Part shown: positions 26,462-35,766 of the stretch, piece by piece
Layout of the letters: each line of letters begins with the position of its first letter
Numbering within the stretch: position 1 is the first letter of the stretch
Source: Planctomycetaceae bacterium
Lineage (GTDB): Bacteria > Planctomycetota > Planctomycetia > Pirellulales > Pirellulaceae
NCBI GenBank assembly: GCA_002709225.1
Contig: PAQH01000127.1
Span: 19,475 to 83,474, forward strand
Direction: 5' to 3'
DNA length: 64,000 nt
The notes under the pieces: model-generated
Told to the model about the DNA's origin: nothing
What the model saw: the letters and a program-made list of their open reading frames with translations, nothing else
Database searches by the model: none
Position numbers and translations under genes: made by a program

Positions 26462-28027
26462 ATGCATCGGTACGGGTGTCGACCGCAGGATCATCCACGT
26501 ATTGGTCGACGAGAATTGCTGGAAGTCGGTGGCATAACTCTGGTGGGAACGGGGCTGTCAGACCTGCTCCGCTTGGAGGCGGCGAGCGGTATAGCACGGA
26601 GCGCCAACCAGGCAACCGCCAAATCGGTGGTCTTTATTTTCCAGTCGGGAGGTCCGTCACAGCACGAAACGGTTGATCCCAAGCCAGAAAGTGTCGCTAC
26701 CATTCGGGGAGAATATGGCACCACGGCGACCCGGATTCCGGGGATCCAGTTTTGCGAATACCTGCCGAAGTTAGCCTCTCTGGCGGATCGATTCTCGATC
26801 GTCCGCACTATGCATCATGTGGCCGGCAGAGAGTTCCGCAATGAACACAGCAGTTGTCATTACTTATTGCACACCGGGACGACAGCGTTGCCGCCTGGTG
26901 ATACCAACGCGTCGATTTCCAATCCACGAGAAGGCCGGATCAGCTGGCCTTCTATCGGTTCGATGATTGCTTATGCGGCGCCGACATCGACGGACGTACC
27001 GCTGCCGGCGATGGTTGAACTGCCACGCGGCAATCTGATGCGGTATCCAGGACGCGATCCCGGACTGTTGGGACCGCGTTACGGCCGCCTGGGAGTTGAT
27101 TTGGCCGCGCCCTGTCACGCCAAGGACGCCGCAGGATCCTGTCCGAATTGTTTCAGTCATGACGATCCCAATCTCGACCCGGAACGCGCGCCGGGCAAAG
27201 GTCCCAAGGCGTGGTGGGACAATAGTAGCTGTCGGCAGCCGGATTTCCATTTGCCCAATCTGGGCAATACAGGGACGGTCTCGATTCCGCAGTTGGAGGA
27301 CAGGCGGGCTTTGTTGGGACGCCTCGATGCGTTGCAGAAAGGCCTCGAACGGGCGGACCGAAGTGGTGCCGTGGCGGCCTGGGACGCCTACCGTCATCAG
27401 GCCATGCGTTACGTACTGGCAGCGAGACCTGGGCGCGGCAACCCATTTGACCTGACGCAGGAGTCGGATCGCACTCGCGACCGCTACGGGCGGGAAGAGT
27501 GGGGGCAGGGATTCTTGGTGGCCCGCAGACTCGTGGAAGCCGGCGTTCGCATGGTACAGATCAATTTGCGCGGCTGGGATACACACCAGAACGCGTTTCG
27601 CGACCTGAAGAGCAAGTTGCTGCCCTCGATCGATCATTGTCTGAGCGGATTTCTAACCGACCTCCAAGAGCGGGGGTTATTGGACGAAACTCTGGTGGTG
27701 ATGTGTGGAGAAATGGGCCGAACGCCGAAGATTTCTCCCATCAGTCCCAACGGCAAAAATGCCTCCGGCGAGCCTTTTACACCGGGGCGCCACCATTGGG
27801 GTGATATATTCCCCTGCTGGTTTGCGGGTGGCGGGATACAGCCGGGGCGCGTCGTGGGGCGCAGTGATTCGCAAGGTGGAGTTCCGGTGACGGAAGCCTA
27901 TACACCCGAGGACTTGGCGGCCACCATCTTCCATTGTCTTGGTATAGGACCTGATCGCGAATTTCGCGACGCCGGAGATCGACCCTACCGCGTCTACCGC
28001 GGGCGGCCGATCGGCGCCCTCTTGTAG
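26462..28027 (+). CDS. Unpaired DUF1501 exported protein, paralogue of the 8108-9661 gene
   Basis: CAGGAAGG before the ATG at 26462 favours this start over the ORF-track start at 26408. A Tat-like signal GRRELLEVGGITLVG is at about residue 15. Blocks FQSGGPSQHETVDPKP, CGEMGRTP and FAGGGI are present, but the usual GRDHW reads GRHHW, so the Asp of that block is missing. The Cys-rich insert SCPNCFSHDDPNLDPER and WWDNSSC is shared with the 8108-9661 gene. It ends with YRVYRGRPIGALL and not the tail of paired members. No DUF1553 gene is near; an FG-GAP gene precedes it by 87 bp. Confidence 0.86.
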   Translation: MHRYGCRPQDHPRIGRRELLEVGGITLVGTGLSDLLRLEAASGIARSANQATAKSVVFIFQSGGPSQHETVDPKPESVATIRGEYGTTATRIPGIQFCEYLPKLASLADRFSIVRTMHHVAGREFRNEHSSCHYLLHTGTTALPPGDTNASISNPREGRISWPSIGSMIAYAAPTSTDVPLPAMVELPRGNLMRYPGRDPGLLGPRYGRLGVDLAAPCHAKDAAGSCPNCFSHDDPNLDPERAPGKGPKAWWDNSSCRQPDFHLPNLGNTGTVSIPQLEDRRALLGRLDALQKGLERADRSGAVAAWDAYRHQAMRYVLAARPGRGNPFDLTQESDRTRDRYGREEWGQGFLVARRLVEAGVRMVQINLRGWDTHQNAFRDLKSKLLPSIDHCLSGFLTDLQERGLLDETLVVMCGEMGRTPKISPISPNGKNASGEPFTPGRHHWGDIFPCWFAGGGIQPGRVVGRSDSQGGVPVTEAYTPEDLAATIFHCLGIGPDREFRDAGDRPYRVYRGRPIGALL

Positions 28028-28128
28028 GACGTGCGGCAAGGGCGTGGGATCCGGACTTTTTGTAACCGTACCCCCTGCCCGGCCGGCGCGATACCCAGGT
28101 GTAGTAAGAAGGCGTGGGAGCTACCGCG

Positions 28129-31005
28129 GTGAGTTCGATTCCAACCATACGGTTTAACGGGACATTGCGGCCGTCCCAAACGGATATCGTCAATATTGCC
28201 AGGACACAGTTGCAAGACGAACAGCGGCGGCTGCATATCGTAGCGCCACCCGGATCGGGAAAAACCGTGGTCGGCCTCTATCTGTGGGCGGAGGTCATCC
28301 GCCAACCGGCGGTCGTGTTGTCCCCCACGTCGGCCATTCAGATGCAATGGGCGGCACGCACCGACCTTTTTCGTATGGGGGATGGCAGCGCGGTGGAACC
28401 CTTTGTCAGCACCGACCCGAAACGTCCTCAGATGTTGACTTCGCTCACTTACCAATCGGTCACATTGCCACAACGAGGAAACTTACAGACGGACAACGCC
28501 GCGCGGGAACGCTGGATCGGAGATCTGATCAAAAAGAAGGAGGTGGCCGATTTTACCGAAGCGAACACTTGGATCGACGACTTGCAAGACAACAATCCGG
28601 CCTACTACCACGAGCGGCTGGGCATCTATCGGAAGCAGGCACGCGATGCCCAGGCCCAGAGAGGTGATTCTCTGGAAACGCTGCACCGCTCGTCCCGGGA
28701 GACGTTGGAGTTGCTCAAGGCGAAAAATGTGGGCCTGGTGATCTTCGACGAATGCCATCATCTGCTCAGCCACTGGGGCCGGGTGTTGGTCGACGTCGCC
28801 GAATACCTCGACAATCCGATACTGGTTGGTTTGACAGCAACACCGCCCGATGTGGAGGGCCGGCAAACGGCCGATGTGCGTCGCTATATCGACTTCTTTG
28901 GTCCGGTTGATTACCAGGTTCCTGTTCCTGCGGTTGTGAAAGATGGTTTCCTGGCCCCTTATCAGGACCTTGTCTATTTCGTCTATCCGACGCGAGAGGA
29001 GATGGAGTGGCTGGAAGGCGTCTGGCACGCGATGAACGAAATGGTGTGGCAACTGAGTGAACCACTACCCCCAGTGGAAGAGATGGCCCTCGGCGACGGG
29101 GACGCGTCGCCTGCTCCCCCCGTGCCTCCGCTGCCGCAATGGATCCAAGAAACACTGCGCGAACTGCGAATGGGGACGATTACCTGTCAAAACTGGGAGG
29201 AATTTGAGTCGCGCTTTGACGTTTTCAGCTACCAGGCGAGGCGCCTGTTGCAATTCATGCAAGTGCCCATACCGGAAAATGTTCCCCAGGAAAATCTGCT
29301 CACAAGCAAGAGCGACCAGGAGTTGCGGTCGAAAAAAGAATTGCCCCTGGCGAAGTTGGAGTTGCTCGTACCGGTGCTCGAGCGATACATCCGTCACGGC
29401 CTGCGCCGTAGTGGTGCTCCCGGCGATCATGTGAGGGCCGAGAAGGCGACTGGAATGCTGCGTACGTTTGGAGTTCAGGTAACGATGGATCGAACACAGG
29501 CCTGCGCGTCGCCGGTGACGCGCGTGGTGGCATATTCCAACAGTAAGTGCGCAGCGCTGCTCCCCATTCTTTCCCGCGAACTCGACGTGCTGGGCGAACG
29601 GATTCGCGCGGTAGTGATTACCGACTATGAGACGACGTCTGCGGTGACCGCCGACATTGAACACCTACTCGACAAGGAGACGGGTGGGGCCGTGGCCGCC
29701 TTTCGCACCATTCTTTCGGATCCAAAGACCGACCAACTCGACCCGATCCTGGTGACGGGGTCCACGGTGCTGGTGGATGATGACCTCTGCCAGCGTTTCC
29801 TGGACGCAGCCCGCGCGTGGCTCCAGGAAGAGGATGTCGAGGTGGAACTGGAGGCGGAGCTACAAGGTGACTTCTTTTCGATCAAAGGCAAGGGGACGCA
29901 ATGGGGAACCCGTGTCTACGTGCAAATGGTCACAGAACTTTTTCAAACTGGCGTGACCCGGTGTCTCGTCGGTACGCGTGGGTTGCTCGGCGAAGGTTGG
30001 GATGCCAGTCGGACCAACACGCTGATTGACTTGACGACCGCGACAACCACGATGACCGTTAACCAGTTGCGTGGCAGATCGATTCGCATCGATGCGGAGT
30101 GGCCGGACAAGGTGGCCGACAATTGGGATGTGGTCTGTCTGGCAAGTGGAGAAAAGGGAGCTGGTGATTTTGAGCGTTTCGTGTTGAAACACCTCGCTAC
30201 GTACGGCGTCTGTGAAGATGGCGCGATTGAGAAAGGAGTTGGGCATGTCCATCCTTCAGCGAGTCTCGGCATGGAGATGTTTCGCAAAGATCCTTCTCTC
30301 TTAAACGTCATCAACAGCGAGATGTTGAAGCGGGTTGGCAATCGTGACGGCGCGAGGACATTGTGGGCGGTAGGCGAACCGTACGAGGCCACACCAACGG
30401 AAGTCACCGAACTCCAGTTTCGCAAACAACGCAAGAAGATTTGCGCCTTCCCGCCGTACAGCGTGAAAGGTAGACACCCGTTAACGATGGCGGAGGTGGT
30501 CGGAAAAATGGCGCGGGCAATCATCCTCTCACTCGCCGAGTTGAAGATTGTTCCGGTGTTTGGCAACGCCCGGATTGACGTGGCTGAACGGCACGGTGAT
30601 TTTCTGCGCGTCATGCTAGCCGATAAAACTGAGGACGCGGCACGTGTCTTCAACGACTCAGTCCGCGAGTTGTTGAGTCCCCTGGAAGGTGCCCGTTACG
30701 TCATCCCACGTTACATGGACGAAGAACTACAAACTTTTTGGTCGGACTTTTTGCCGGCTATTGTGGCCCGTTACTTTGTGCGCTATCAGCGTCAGCTGGC
30801 TATGTGGCATGCGGTGCCCAAAGTCTTCGCCCAGCACAAGAAACGGGTTGAGGTGTTCCAGAAACACTGGAATCGGCACGTCAGCCCGGGAGACGCGGTG
30901 TTCGTGAGACGCGGCGAGGGCAAAACGTTGTTGGAGCAGGTGCGCGCCGCCGGCCTCGAGCCGGACGCAACTGTCGCCGAAAAAGAGGTGTTCGTGAAGA
31001 TCTGA
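28129..31005 (+). CDS. Stand-alone SF2 DEAD/DEAH-type helicase
   Basis: Superfamily 2 motifs are clear: Walker A APPGSGKT at 39-46, Walker B FDECHH at about 206, TAT in GLTATPP, and in the second RecA domain GTRGLLGEGWDASRTN with QLRGRSIR at about 646 (motif VI). An insertion of some 200 residues with polar and coiled character lies between the two RecA domains. The last 270 residues are unassigned. It resembles the helicase subunits seen in restriction or defence systems and in Ski2/RecQ-like repair, but no nuclease or methylase gene is adjacent. The GTG at 28129 has GGGAG eight bases upstream; the ORF track begins at GTG 28114. It is probably cytoplasmic and ATP-dependent. Confidence 0.82.
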   Translation: MSSIPTIRFNGTLRPSQTDIVNIARTQLQDEQRRLHIVAPPGSGKTVVGLYLWAEVIRQPAVVLSPTSAIQMQWAARTDLFRMGDGSAVEPFVSTDPKRPQMLTSLTYQSVTLPQRGNLQTDNAARERWIGDLIKKKEVADFTEANTWIDDLQDNNPAYYHERLGIYRKQARDAQAQRGDSLETLHRSSRETLELLKAKNVGLVIFDECHHLLSHWGRVLVDVAEYLDNPILVGLTATPPDVEGRQTADVRRYIDFFGPVDYQVPVPAVVKDGFLAPYQDLVYFVYPTREEMEWLEGVWHAMNEMVWQLSEPLPPVEEMALGDGDASPAPPVPPLPQWIQETLRELRMGTITCQNWEEFESRFDVFSYQARRLLQFMQVPIPENVPQENLLTSKSDQELRSKKELPLAKLELLVPVLERYIRHGLRRSGAPGDHVRAEKATGMLRTFGVQVTMDRTQACASPVTRVVAYSNSKCAALLPILSRELDVLGERIRAVVITDYETTSAVTADIEHLLDKETGGAVAAFRTILSDPKTDQLDPILVTGSTVLVDDDLCQRFLDAARAWLQEEDVEVELEAELQGDFFSIKGKGTQWGTRVYVQMVTELFQTGVTRCLVGTRGLLGEGWDASRTNTLIDLTTATTTMTVNQLRGRSIRIDAEWPDKVADNWDVVCLASGEKGAGDFERFVLKHLATYGVCEDGAIEKGVGHVHPSASLGMEMFRKDPSLLNVINSEMLKRVGNRDGARTLWAVGEPYEATPTEVTELQFRKQRKKICAFPPYSVKGRHPLTMAEVVGKMARAIILSLAELKIVPVFGNARIDVAERHGDFLRVMLADKTEDAARVFNDSVRELLSPLEGARYVIPRYMDEELQTFWSDFLPAIVARYFVRYQRQLAMWHAVPKVFAQHKKRVEVFQKHWNRHVSPGDAVFVRRGEGKTLLEQVRAAGLEPDATVAEKEVFVKI

Positions 31006-31039
31006 CAAAATACAAGCCAGGGATCCGCAGTGGCTCCCC

Positions 31040-33892
31040 CTACTTGCAGCCCTTGTCGTTCGCGGCGTGGTGTTTTGTCAGGACGTCCACCACATGTGGG
31101 CGGCCCGCCGCCACTCGTGTCGCGTCCAGCTGTACTTTGAAAAGGTCCTGCAGGAAGGGCAGGATACCGGCCAATTCGCGTGTCCAGGGGAGGCTGGCCA
31201 GCTCCCGCGGCGTCTGCCCGACACCATTCTTCAGTTGGTAGTCGGCGCCTTTGGCCAGCAACAACTGGACAATCTTCCCACGCCCCAGGAAGGCGGCTGT
31301 GTGCAGTGAAGAGGTACTGTCGCGATTCAACTTATTGAGGTCCGCGCCGTGTTCAATCAGTAATGCGGCGGCGTCATGCTGGCCCGCCAGGGCGGCCAGG
31401 CTGAGCAAGGTGAGTCCATGTTCCCCCATCGTGTTGGCGTCGGCGCCTGCTACTAGTTGCTCGCGGAGTGCGGACAAATTGCCCGTCAAGACGGCCGCGC
31501 GGAGCGGCGCCTTTAGCGCCGCCACTTCCTTTCCGGTCGGTGCGCCGCGCGACCGCAACAGGTCGGCGACTTGGGGTCGCCCTTTTTCGATGGCGTCCAG
31601 ATCAAGTTCGATCTGCAGCAGCGTGTTAATGAAACCCATGAATTCCTCGAGTTCCTGACTCCACGAGGCGGCCGCATTGTCTAGTGGAGTTTGCCCTTTA
31701 TCATTCGTCATGTCGAGGCGCGCACCCTGCGCCAGCAGTAACTTCGTCAAGTCAAGCCTTCCGGTAAACGCGGCGCTATGCAGTGGTGTGGTCTGGTCGC
31801 CGTTGGTCGCGTGCACGTCGGCACCCCGGGCGATCAGCATTTTTGCGATTTCTGTTTGGCCGCTCAACGCCGCCAGATTCAGGAGCGTCATCTGTTTGTC
31901 GTCTCGGGTATTCGCGTCGCCTCCATCATCGAGATATTGTGATAACGCCGCGTTGTCGCCCCGCGTTACCCAGCGGGCGGTACGTTTCGCCATTTCGATG
32001 GCCAAGCCTGTGCCATGCGCCGCGTTCCGTTCACGGAGAAAGTTGGTCACCTGCGCTCGACCATTCTTGACCTCTTCGAAATCAAAGGGGAGTTGCAGGA
32101 TGCCACTGATAAATTGGACAAGGCCCTGGATCTCAGGATTCCAAGGGACAAATGCGTTGTCCAGGGGAGTCCTGCCTTCACCGTTTCGCGCGTTGAGGTC
32201 AGCTCCAGCTGCCACCAGAAGTTTTGCCACTTCGACCTGGCCCAACAACGCCGCCAGATGGAGTGGCGAATCTCTCTTGTTGTTGAGGGCGTTCGCGTCA
32301 GCGCCCTCCCCGATGAGGTAATCAACCAACGTGTCTTCTCCGACTAACGCCGCGGCTGCCAGGAGCGTGTCGCCCTGTTCGTTGCGGGCGTTGACATCGC
32401 CCCCCGAGGATAGGTGTTTTCGTACGGTCTCGAGCTCGCCCCGCCGGGCGGCACCCCAGACGGATTCATCCCGTTTTTGTCCCGGCCGGTTGCCCCCAAT
32501 CACGAAAGGAGGTTCAGGACGTTTCGCCCAGAGCGGCATCCCCTCCGCCATCTCGGCGAGCAGGTCGCGGCGTCGTTGACGCACGAATCCGCGGGTACGC
32601 TCGAGAGATCGGATCGACCGTTTCTGCGAACGGGTGAGGTGTGGCTGCAGCCGGGATTCAATTCGATCGATCTGGTTGAGGAGCTCCTGTTCCCGCCAAC
32701 ACTCTGCCAGCAACATGCTGAGCGTCTTGGCGTACCGTCGTCTTCCCTCAGCGAGTTGGTAGAGTTTGTGCGCAACCAGGCCCTTGGTTTTTACCGACAC
32801 CGGAGCCCGGGGATCGGGGTCGAGTTTGTTCACTTTCTCAAACATGCAGTCGGCACCCCATGGCAGGAAATGGAATTTGTCGGTGTCCGAATTGAGGTAG
32901 ATGAAATAGTTGTTGTTGTTGGCAGAATAACCATCCCAAAAACCAAGCAGGCCTTCCATGGCCCAAAAGCGGTAGAACGAATCGAGGTCGACGTGAGCAC
33001 CGATGGCTTCTTCGGTGACTTCGCCCTCGCCGGTGAGAACGTTGATGAGTGCCGCGATCTTCTCGCGTCCCGGCTCGTCCGGCCCGAACTTGTTCTCGAA
33101 ACTGGCAGCCCAACCGGGGTGAAAGTCCACCACAGTGCCCTCGTAGAGAGTCCCCTCGGCATTACCGTAGGCGCGGGCGATGAAGGCTTCGCGGACAGGT
33201 TCGACGTGGGAATAGACCCCCAGCAGTTTCCCGTTTACGGTCACTCTGGCATGGGCGCAGCGGGGAGCGGGAATACCCGCTTTGCGAAACAGCGTGTATC
33301 CCAAGTGCTGACTGATATGGCCAGTGTCCTGCTGGTTGTTGTTGAAAGTTAAGTTCGTGAGGCCGTCGATCGACCCAGGCGAATCCTGATAGTTCAACTT
33401 GATTTTCAGCGAGGGTCGGTGTGTGTTCTGGGAACCAATAAAACCCTTCTTGCGTAGCCCTACGTTAGAAAACCGGACGCCATCGATCGTGACATTTGCC
33501 GCGACGTACGTATAAGGCGCGTCAATGTGCCCCTCGCGACGTTTGGCCTGAAGGGCCTCTGCAATATTGCGCGATTGATGTCGGATCGTGTCCCAGTCTT
33601 TTTGCAGAACCTCGATTTTCACGTCCAGAACGCGGTCGTCGGGAAACAACGTATCGCGGGTTAGCTGGGCGGGTGGCGCCACCTCGGTGGTGTTGGCCGT
33701 CGGCTCACCGGGTGGCGTTACCACCGTCGCGGACGGGCTTGGCACCGCGGGAGGGGCAGTGGCCGGCGCTGGCGGATTGGCAAGCTGGGGGGGTGAAATG
33801 GCGACGGGGGAATCCCCGCATCCGCAGCTCGCCGCAGCGCTTGCGCAGACCAACAGTGCCGCCAACCGCAATTTGTGTCGCACTCTAAACAT
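31040..33892 (-). CDS. CotH-kinase-domain lipoprotein with ankyrin repeats
   Basis: The N-terminus looks like a lipoprotein signal (lipobox-like AASC at 20-23), then a Pro/Ala/Thr-rich linker to about 78. Residues about 80-440 are a CotH-type atypical protein kinase: NVGLRKKGFIGSQN, KIKLNYQD, GVYSHVEPVREAFI, and an LPWGADCMFEK block in place of the usual PWDxD, so one Asp is missing. Residues about 480-950 carry three sets of ankyrin repeats (for example DTLLAAAALVGEDTLVDYL, DSPLHLAALLGQVEVAKLL), each closed by an unusual insertion after TPLDNA. CotH kinases modify spore-coat proteins in Bacillus; the planctomycete role is unknown. It is transcribed divergently from the small lipoprotein gene. 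Confidence 0.85.
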   Translation of the reverse strand: MFRVRHKLRLAALLVCASAAASCGCGDSPVAISPPQLANPPAPATAPPAVPSPSATVVTPPGEPTANTTEVAPPAQLTRDTLFPDDRVLDVKIEVLQKDWDTIRHQSRNIAEALQAKRREGHIDAPYTYVAANVTIDGVRFSNVGLRKKGFIGSQNTHRPSLKIKLNYQDSPGSIDGLTNLTFNNNQQDTGHISQHLGYTLFRKAGIPAPRCAHARVTVNGKLLGVYSHVEPVREAFIARAYGNAEGTLYEGTVVDFHPGWAASFENKFGPDEPGREKIAALINVLTGEGEVTEEAIGAHVDLDSFYRFWAMEGLLGFWDGYSANNNNYFIYLNSDTDKFHFLPWGADCMFEKVNKLDPDPRAPVSVKTKGLVAHKLYQLAEGRRRYAKTLSMLLAECWREQELLNQIDRIESRLQPHLTRSQKRSIRSLERTRGFVRQRRRDLLAEMAEGMPLWAKRPEPPFVIGGNRPGQKRDESVWGAARRGELETVRKHLSSGGDVNARNEQGDTLLAAAALVGEDTLVDYLIGEGADANALNNKRDSPLHLAALLGQVEVAKLLVAAGADLNARNGEGRTPLDNAFVPWNPEIQGLVQFISGILQLPFDFEEVKNGRAQVTNFLRERNAAHGTGLAIEMAKRTARWVTRGDNAALSQYLDDGGDANTRDDKQMTLLNLAALSGQTEIAKMLIARGADVHATNGDQTTPLHSAAFTGRLDLTKLLLAQGARLDMTNDKGQTPLDNAAASWSQELEEFMGFINTLLQIELDLDAIEKGRPQVADLLRSRGAPTGKEVAALKAPLRAAVLTGNLSALREQLVAGADANTMGEHGLTLLSLAALAGQHDAAALLIEHGADLNKLNRDSTSSLHTAAFLGRGKIVQLLLAKGADYQLKNGVGQTPRELASLPWTRELAGILPFLQDLFKVQLDATRVAAGRPHVVDVLTKHHAANDKGCK

Positions 33893-34007
33893 GGTTCAGA
33901 ACCCTCGACGCATAGGTAAAAACACGAGCAAATGCGTGTCTACGCGTTTGCTTAAGACGAGCCTAACAGTTGTGCACCATCAAGGGTATGGTAATACCTG
34001 CCACATA

Positions 34008-34034
34008 TCGCTGTTGGCTGATGGGCAACAGCGA
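34008..34034. promoter_or_regulatory. Inverted repeat in the divergent region of two lipoprotein genes
   Basis: TCGCTGTTG and CAACAGCGA are perfect 9-bp arms around a 9-nt centre. The element is 50 bp before the small lipoprotein gene and 115 bp before the CotH/ankyrin gene, in their shared 192-bp upstream region. A terminator is not expected there, so an operator for a regulator of one or both genes, or a leader hairpin, is more likely. Confidence 0.45.
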
Positions 34035-34084
34035 AACCGACAGGCTGTCTTTTCCTCCGTCAATGTGTCATCGATAGGAACACC

Positions 34085-34507
34085 ATGGACCGGTCACCAA
34101 CCGTGCACCTCGCAGGCACTCTTACTGTTTCCCTTCTCCTGGCAACTGGATGTGACCACACGTCATCCCCTGCGGGGGATCCTGGCGTGAACACCGCGAC
34201 TCCCACGCCTCCTCGCGTAACTCAGGTTGCGACTGGGAAAATCGTACTGCTCAGCGCCGCTGAGGTGCGGCGGCGAGCAGCGGTCTTCATCAACCGAGAA
34301 CTTCGGGAACGCACGGCACGTGGTCCGGCCGGGGACGTGGCCTGGCGGCGCGTCAGTGGCGCGGGCTGGCACTCCGTGATCTATAATTACCGCAGCCAGC
34401 GGATCGAACTCCGCATGGGCGGGTCGGGTGGCTGGGAAGCCCACGTCACGATGGGGCCTCAAGGCGAAAGTCCGCAGGTGGAGCATGCGGAATTCGCCTG
34501 GGACTAG
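34085..34507 (+). CDS. Small hypothetical lipoprotein
   Basis: The protein begins with a lipoprotein signal: positive Arg, hydrophobic TLTVSLLL and lipobox ATGC, with the modified Cys near 23. The remaining 115 residues are soluble and rich in charged residues (EVRRRAAVFINRELRERT) and end with VEHAEFAWD. I recognise no family. It is convergent with the DUF3472 gene, 45 bp away, and divergent from the CotH/ankyrin gene. Length and codon use look genuine. Confidence 0.6.
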   Translation: MDRSPTVHLAGTLTVSLLLATGCDHTSSPAGDPGVNTATPTPPRVTQVATGKIVLLSAAEVRRRAAVFINRELRERTARGPAGDVAWRRVSGAGWHSVIYNYRSQRIELRMGGSGGWEAHVTMGPQGESPQVEHAEFAWD

Positions 34508-34552
34508 GCGCCGTAGCCGTCTAACAAAGCTCGTCGCCCATCTGCGACAACG

Positions 34553-35710
34553 TCAATTCGCGGGCAATCGGATCTTGATCACCACCGTCCGCGTGGGCCT
34601 GTCGAAGAGATCGACAGCCGTTAGTTCGACGTGGTAGATACGGCGTCTCCGGCCCCAATCGGGCAACTTTAGGTGCGCCGATCTCGCGTGAGGTTCGGTG
34701 ATCGCCAGGTCGGCCAACGCGTGGTTTCCCCGCGGGCTACCGAGAAGCCGCAACCGGTAAGCAAATGGTGGCGTGGTGGTAGGGTCGACCTGCCACATTA
34801 CGTGGAGTCGGTTGTCAGGAGTAAGTTCAGCGCTGGCGCACGTCCATGCAAGTTCGGGGTATTGCGGAGTTGTTGTTTCGCGCGCAATCTTGAACCGAGC
34901 CGGGTTCGTGGTCGTCGGTTTAGTCTGGACGCCACCCGCGGTCATAAAGTAATAGTTGCCACCCGCATCCCGCTCGATGCCGCCGTCAAAATTGCGCCGA
35001 TAACGGTACGAACGTTTGCCGGGCTCAAGGTCCCAAGCGTTGACGGAATACCGGGTTTGCCCAAAGGGGTGCCAGGTGCCGTCCAGCTTCCGTTTCCAGC
35101 CGGCTCGCAGATGAGAGGTCCTAGCATGTTTTCCCGTATTGGACCAGTCTTCAATAAACGCGTCGGTGCCCCCTGCGAAACGTGCCAGCGGAGTCGCTAC
35201 GTCCATTGTGACCAGGTGCGTCCACTGTCGCGTGTCGCCGTTTCGAATCCAGAAGCCGTAATACGTGTGTTGGCCAACAGGCCAGTTCCGCGCCACCAGG
35301 GTGTACCAGACGTCGGTATCCCAGCCCAATTCAAAATTCCATGACTTGAGGCCCGTCCCCTCCCCGCCGAAGCCGACGGTTTCCGTGCCGCCGCCGCGAT
35401 ACACCGCGCGAATCGGTGCGCTGTGATCTTTATGATCCCAAATCGAGAAGAGGTAGAGGTGCGCCCTGGGGTGAACCTGAATTCCCGCGTATCCCGCACC
35501 GCGTCCACGCCAGCCGAGAGCCTCGTAATAGGTGTACATGGCCGCACCCGTTTTGGGGACACGTACCTCGTTGATGATGATGTCGCCCGGAAAGTGGTCA
35601 TCGAAAACCATGTGGGATGAGGGAGCGGAGTCCTGGCCCAGTCCGGTGAGGCAGGGAATGGTCATGGCGGCGAAGAAAACAGAGCGCAGGGAAGGCCTGA
35701 TGTGGCGCAT
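34553..35710 (-). CDS. DUF3472-domain exported protein
   Basis: A signal peptide (SVFFAAMTIPCLTGLGQ) precedes a domain rich in aromatic residues: FSIWDHKDHSAPIRAV, FGGEGTGLKSWNFELGW, WYTLVARNWPVGQHTYYGFWI and FAGGTDAFIEDW. These match my memory of DUF3472, an uncharacterised exported family that may bind carbohydrate. The C-terminal 100 residues look like a fibronectin-like or similar beta domain (AELTPDNRLHVMWQVDPTTTPPFAYRLRLLG). Start at ATG 35710, with a TATAAT on the minus strand about 50 bp upstream. It is not clearly an operon with the genes upstream, as 226 bp separate them. Confidence 0.7.
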   Translation of the reverse strand: MRHIRPSLRSVFFAAMTIPCLTGLGQDSAPSSHMVFDDHFPGDIIINEVRVPKTGAAMYTYYEALGWRGRGAGYAGIQVHPRAHLYLFSIWDHKDHSAPIRAVYRGGGTETVGFGGEGTGLKSWNFELGWDTDVWYTLVARNWPVGQHTYYGFWIRNGDTRQWTHLVTMDVATPLARFAGGTDAFIEDWSNTGKHARTSHLRAGWKRKLDGTWHPFGQTRYSVNAWDLEPGKRSYRYRRNFDGGIERDAGGNYYFMTAGGVQTKPTTTNPARFKIARETTTPQYPELAWTCASAELTPDNRLHVMWQVDPTTTPPFAYRLRLLGSPRGNHALADLAITEPHARSAHLKLPDWGRRRRIYHVELTAVDLFDRPTRTVVIKIRLPAN

Positions 35711-35760
35711 GGGGTGCTCCAGAGATGCGCGGCAGTATGGTGACGGGACGACCTGGCATG

Positions 35761-35766
35761 ATTATA
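35761..35766 (-). promoter_or_regulatory. Perfect TATAAT -10 element upstream of the DUF3472 gene
   Basis: On the minus strand TATAAT lies about 50 bp before the ATG at 35710. No good -35 hexamer is found at 16-19 bp, so the call rests on the -10 box and on its position only. Confidence 0.3.

Noticed and set aside
31015-31035. Possible terminator between the helicase and CotH genes
   Set aside because: Only a 5-bp stem (AGCCA/TGGCT) with no T-tract.
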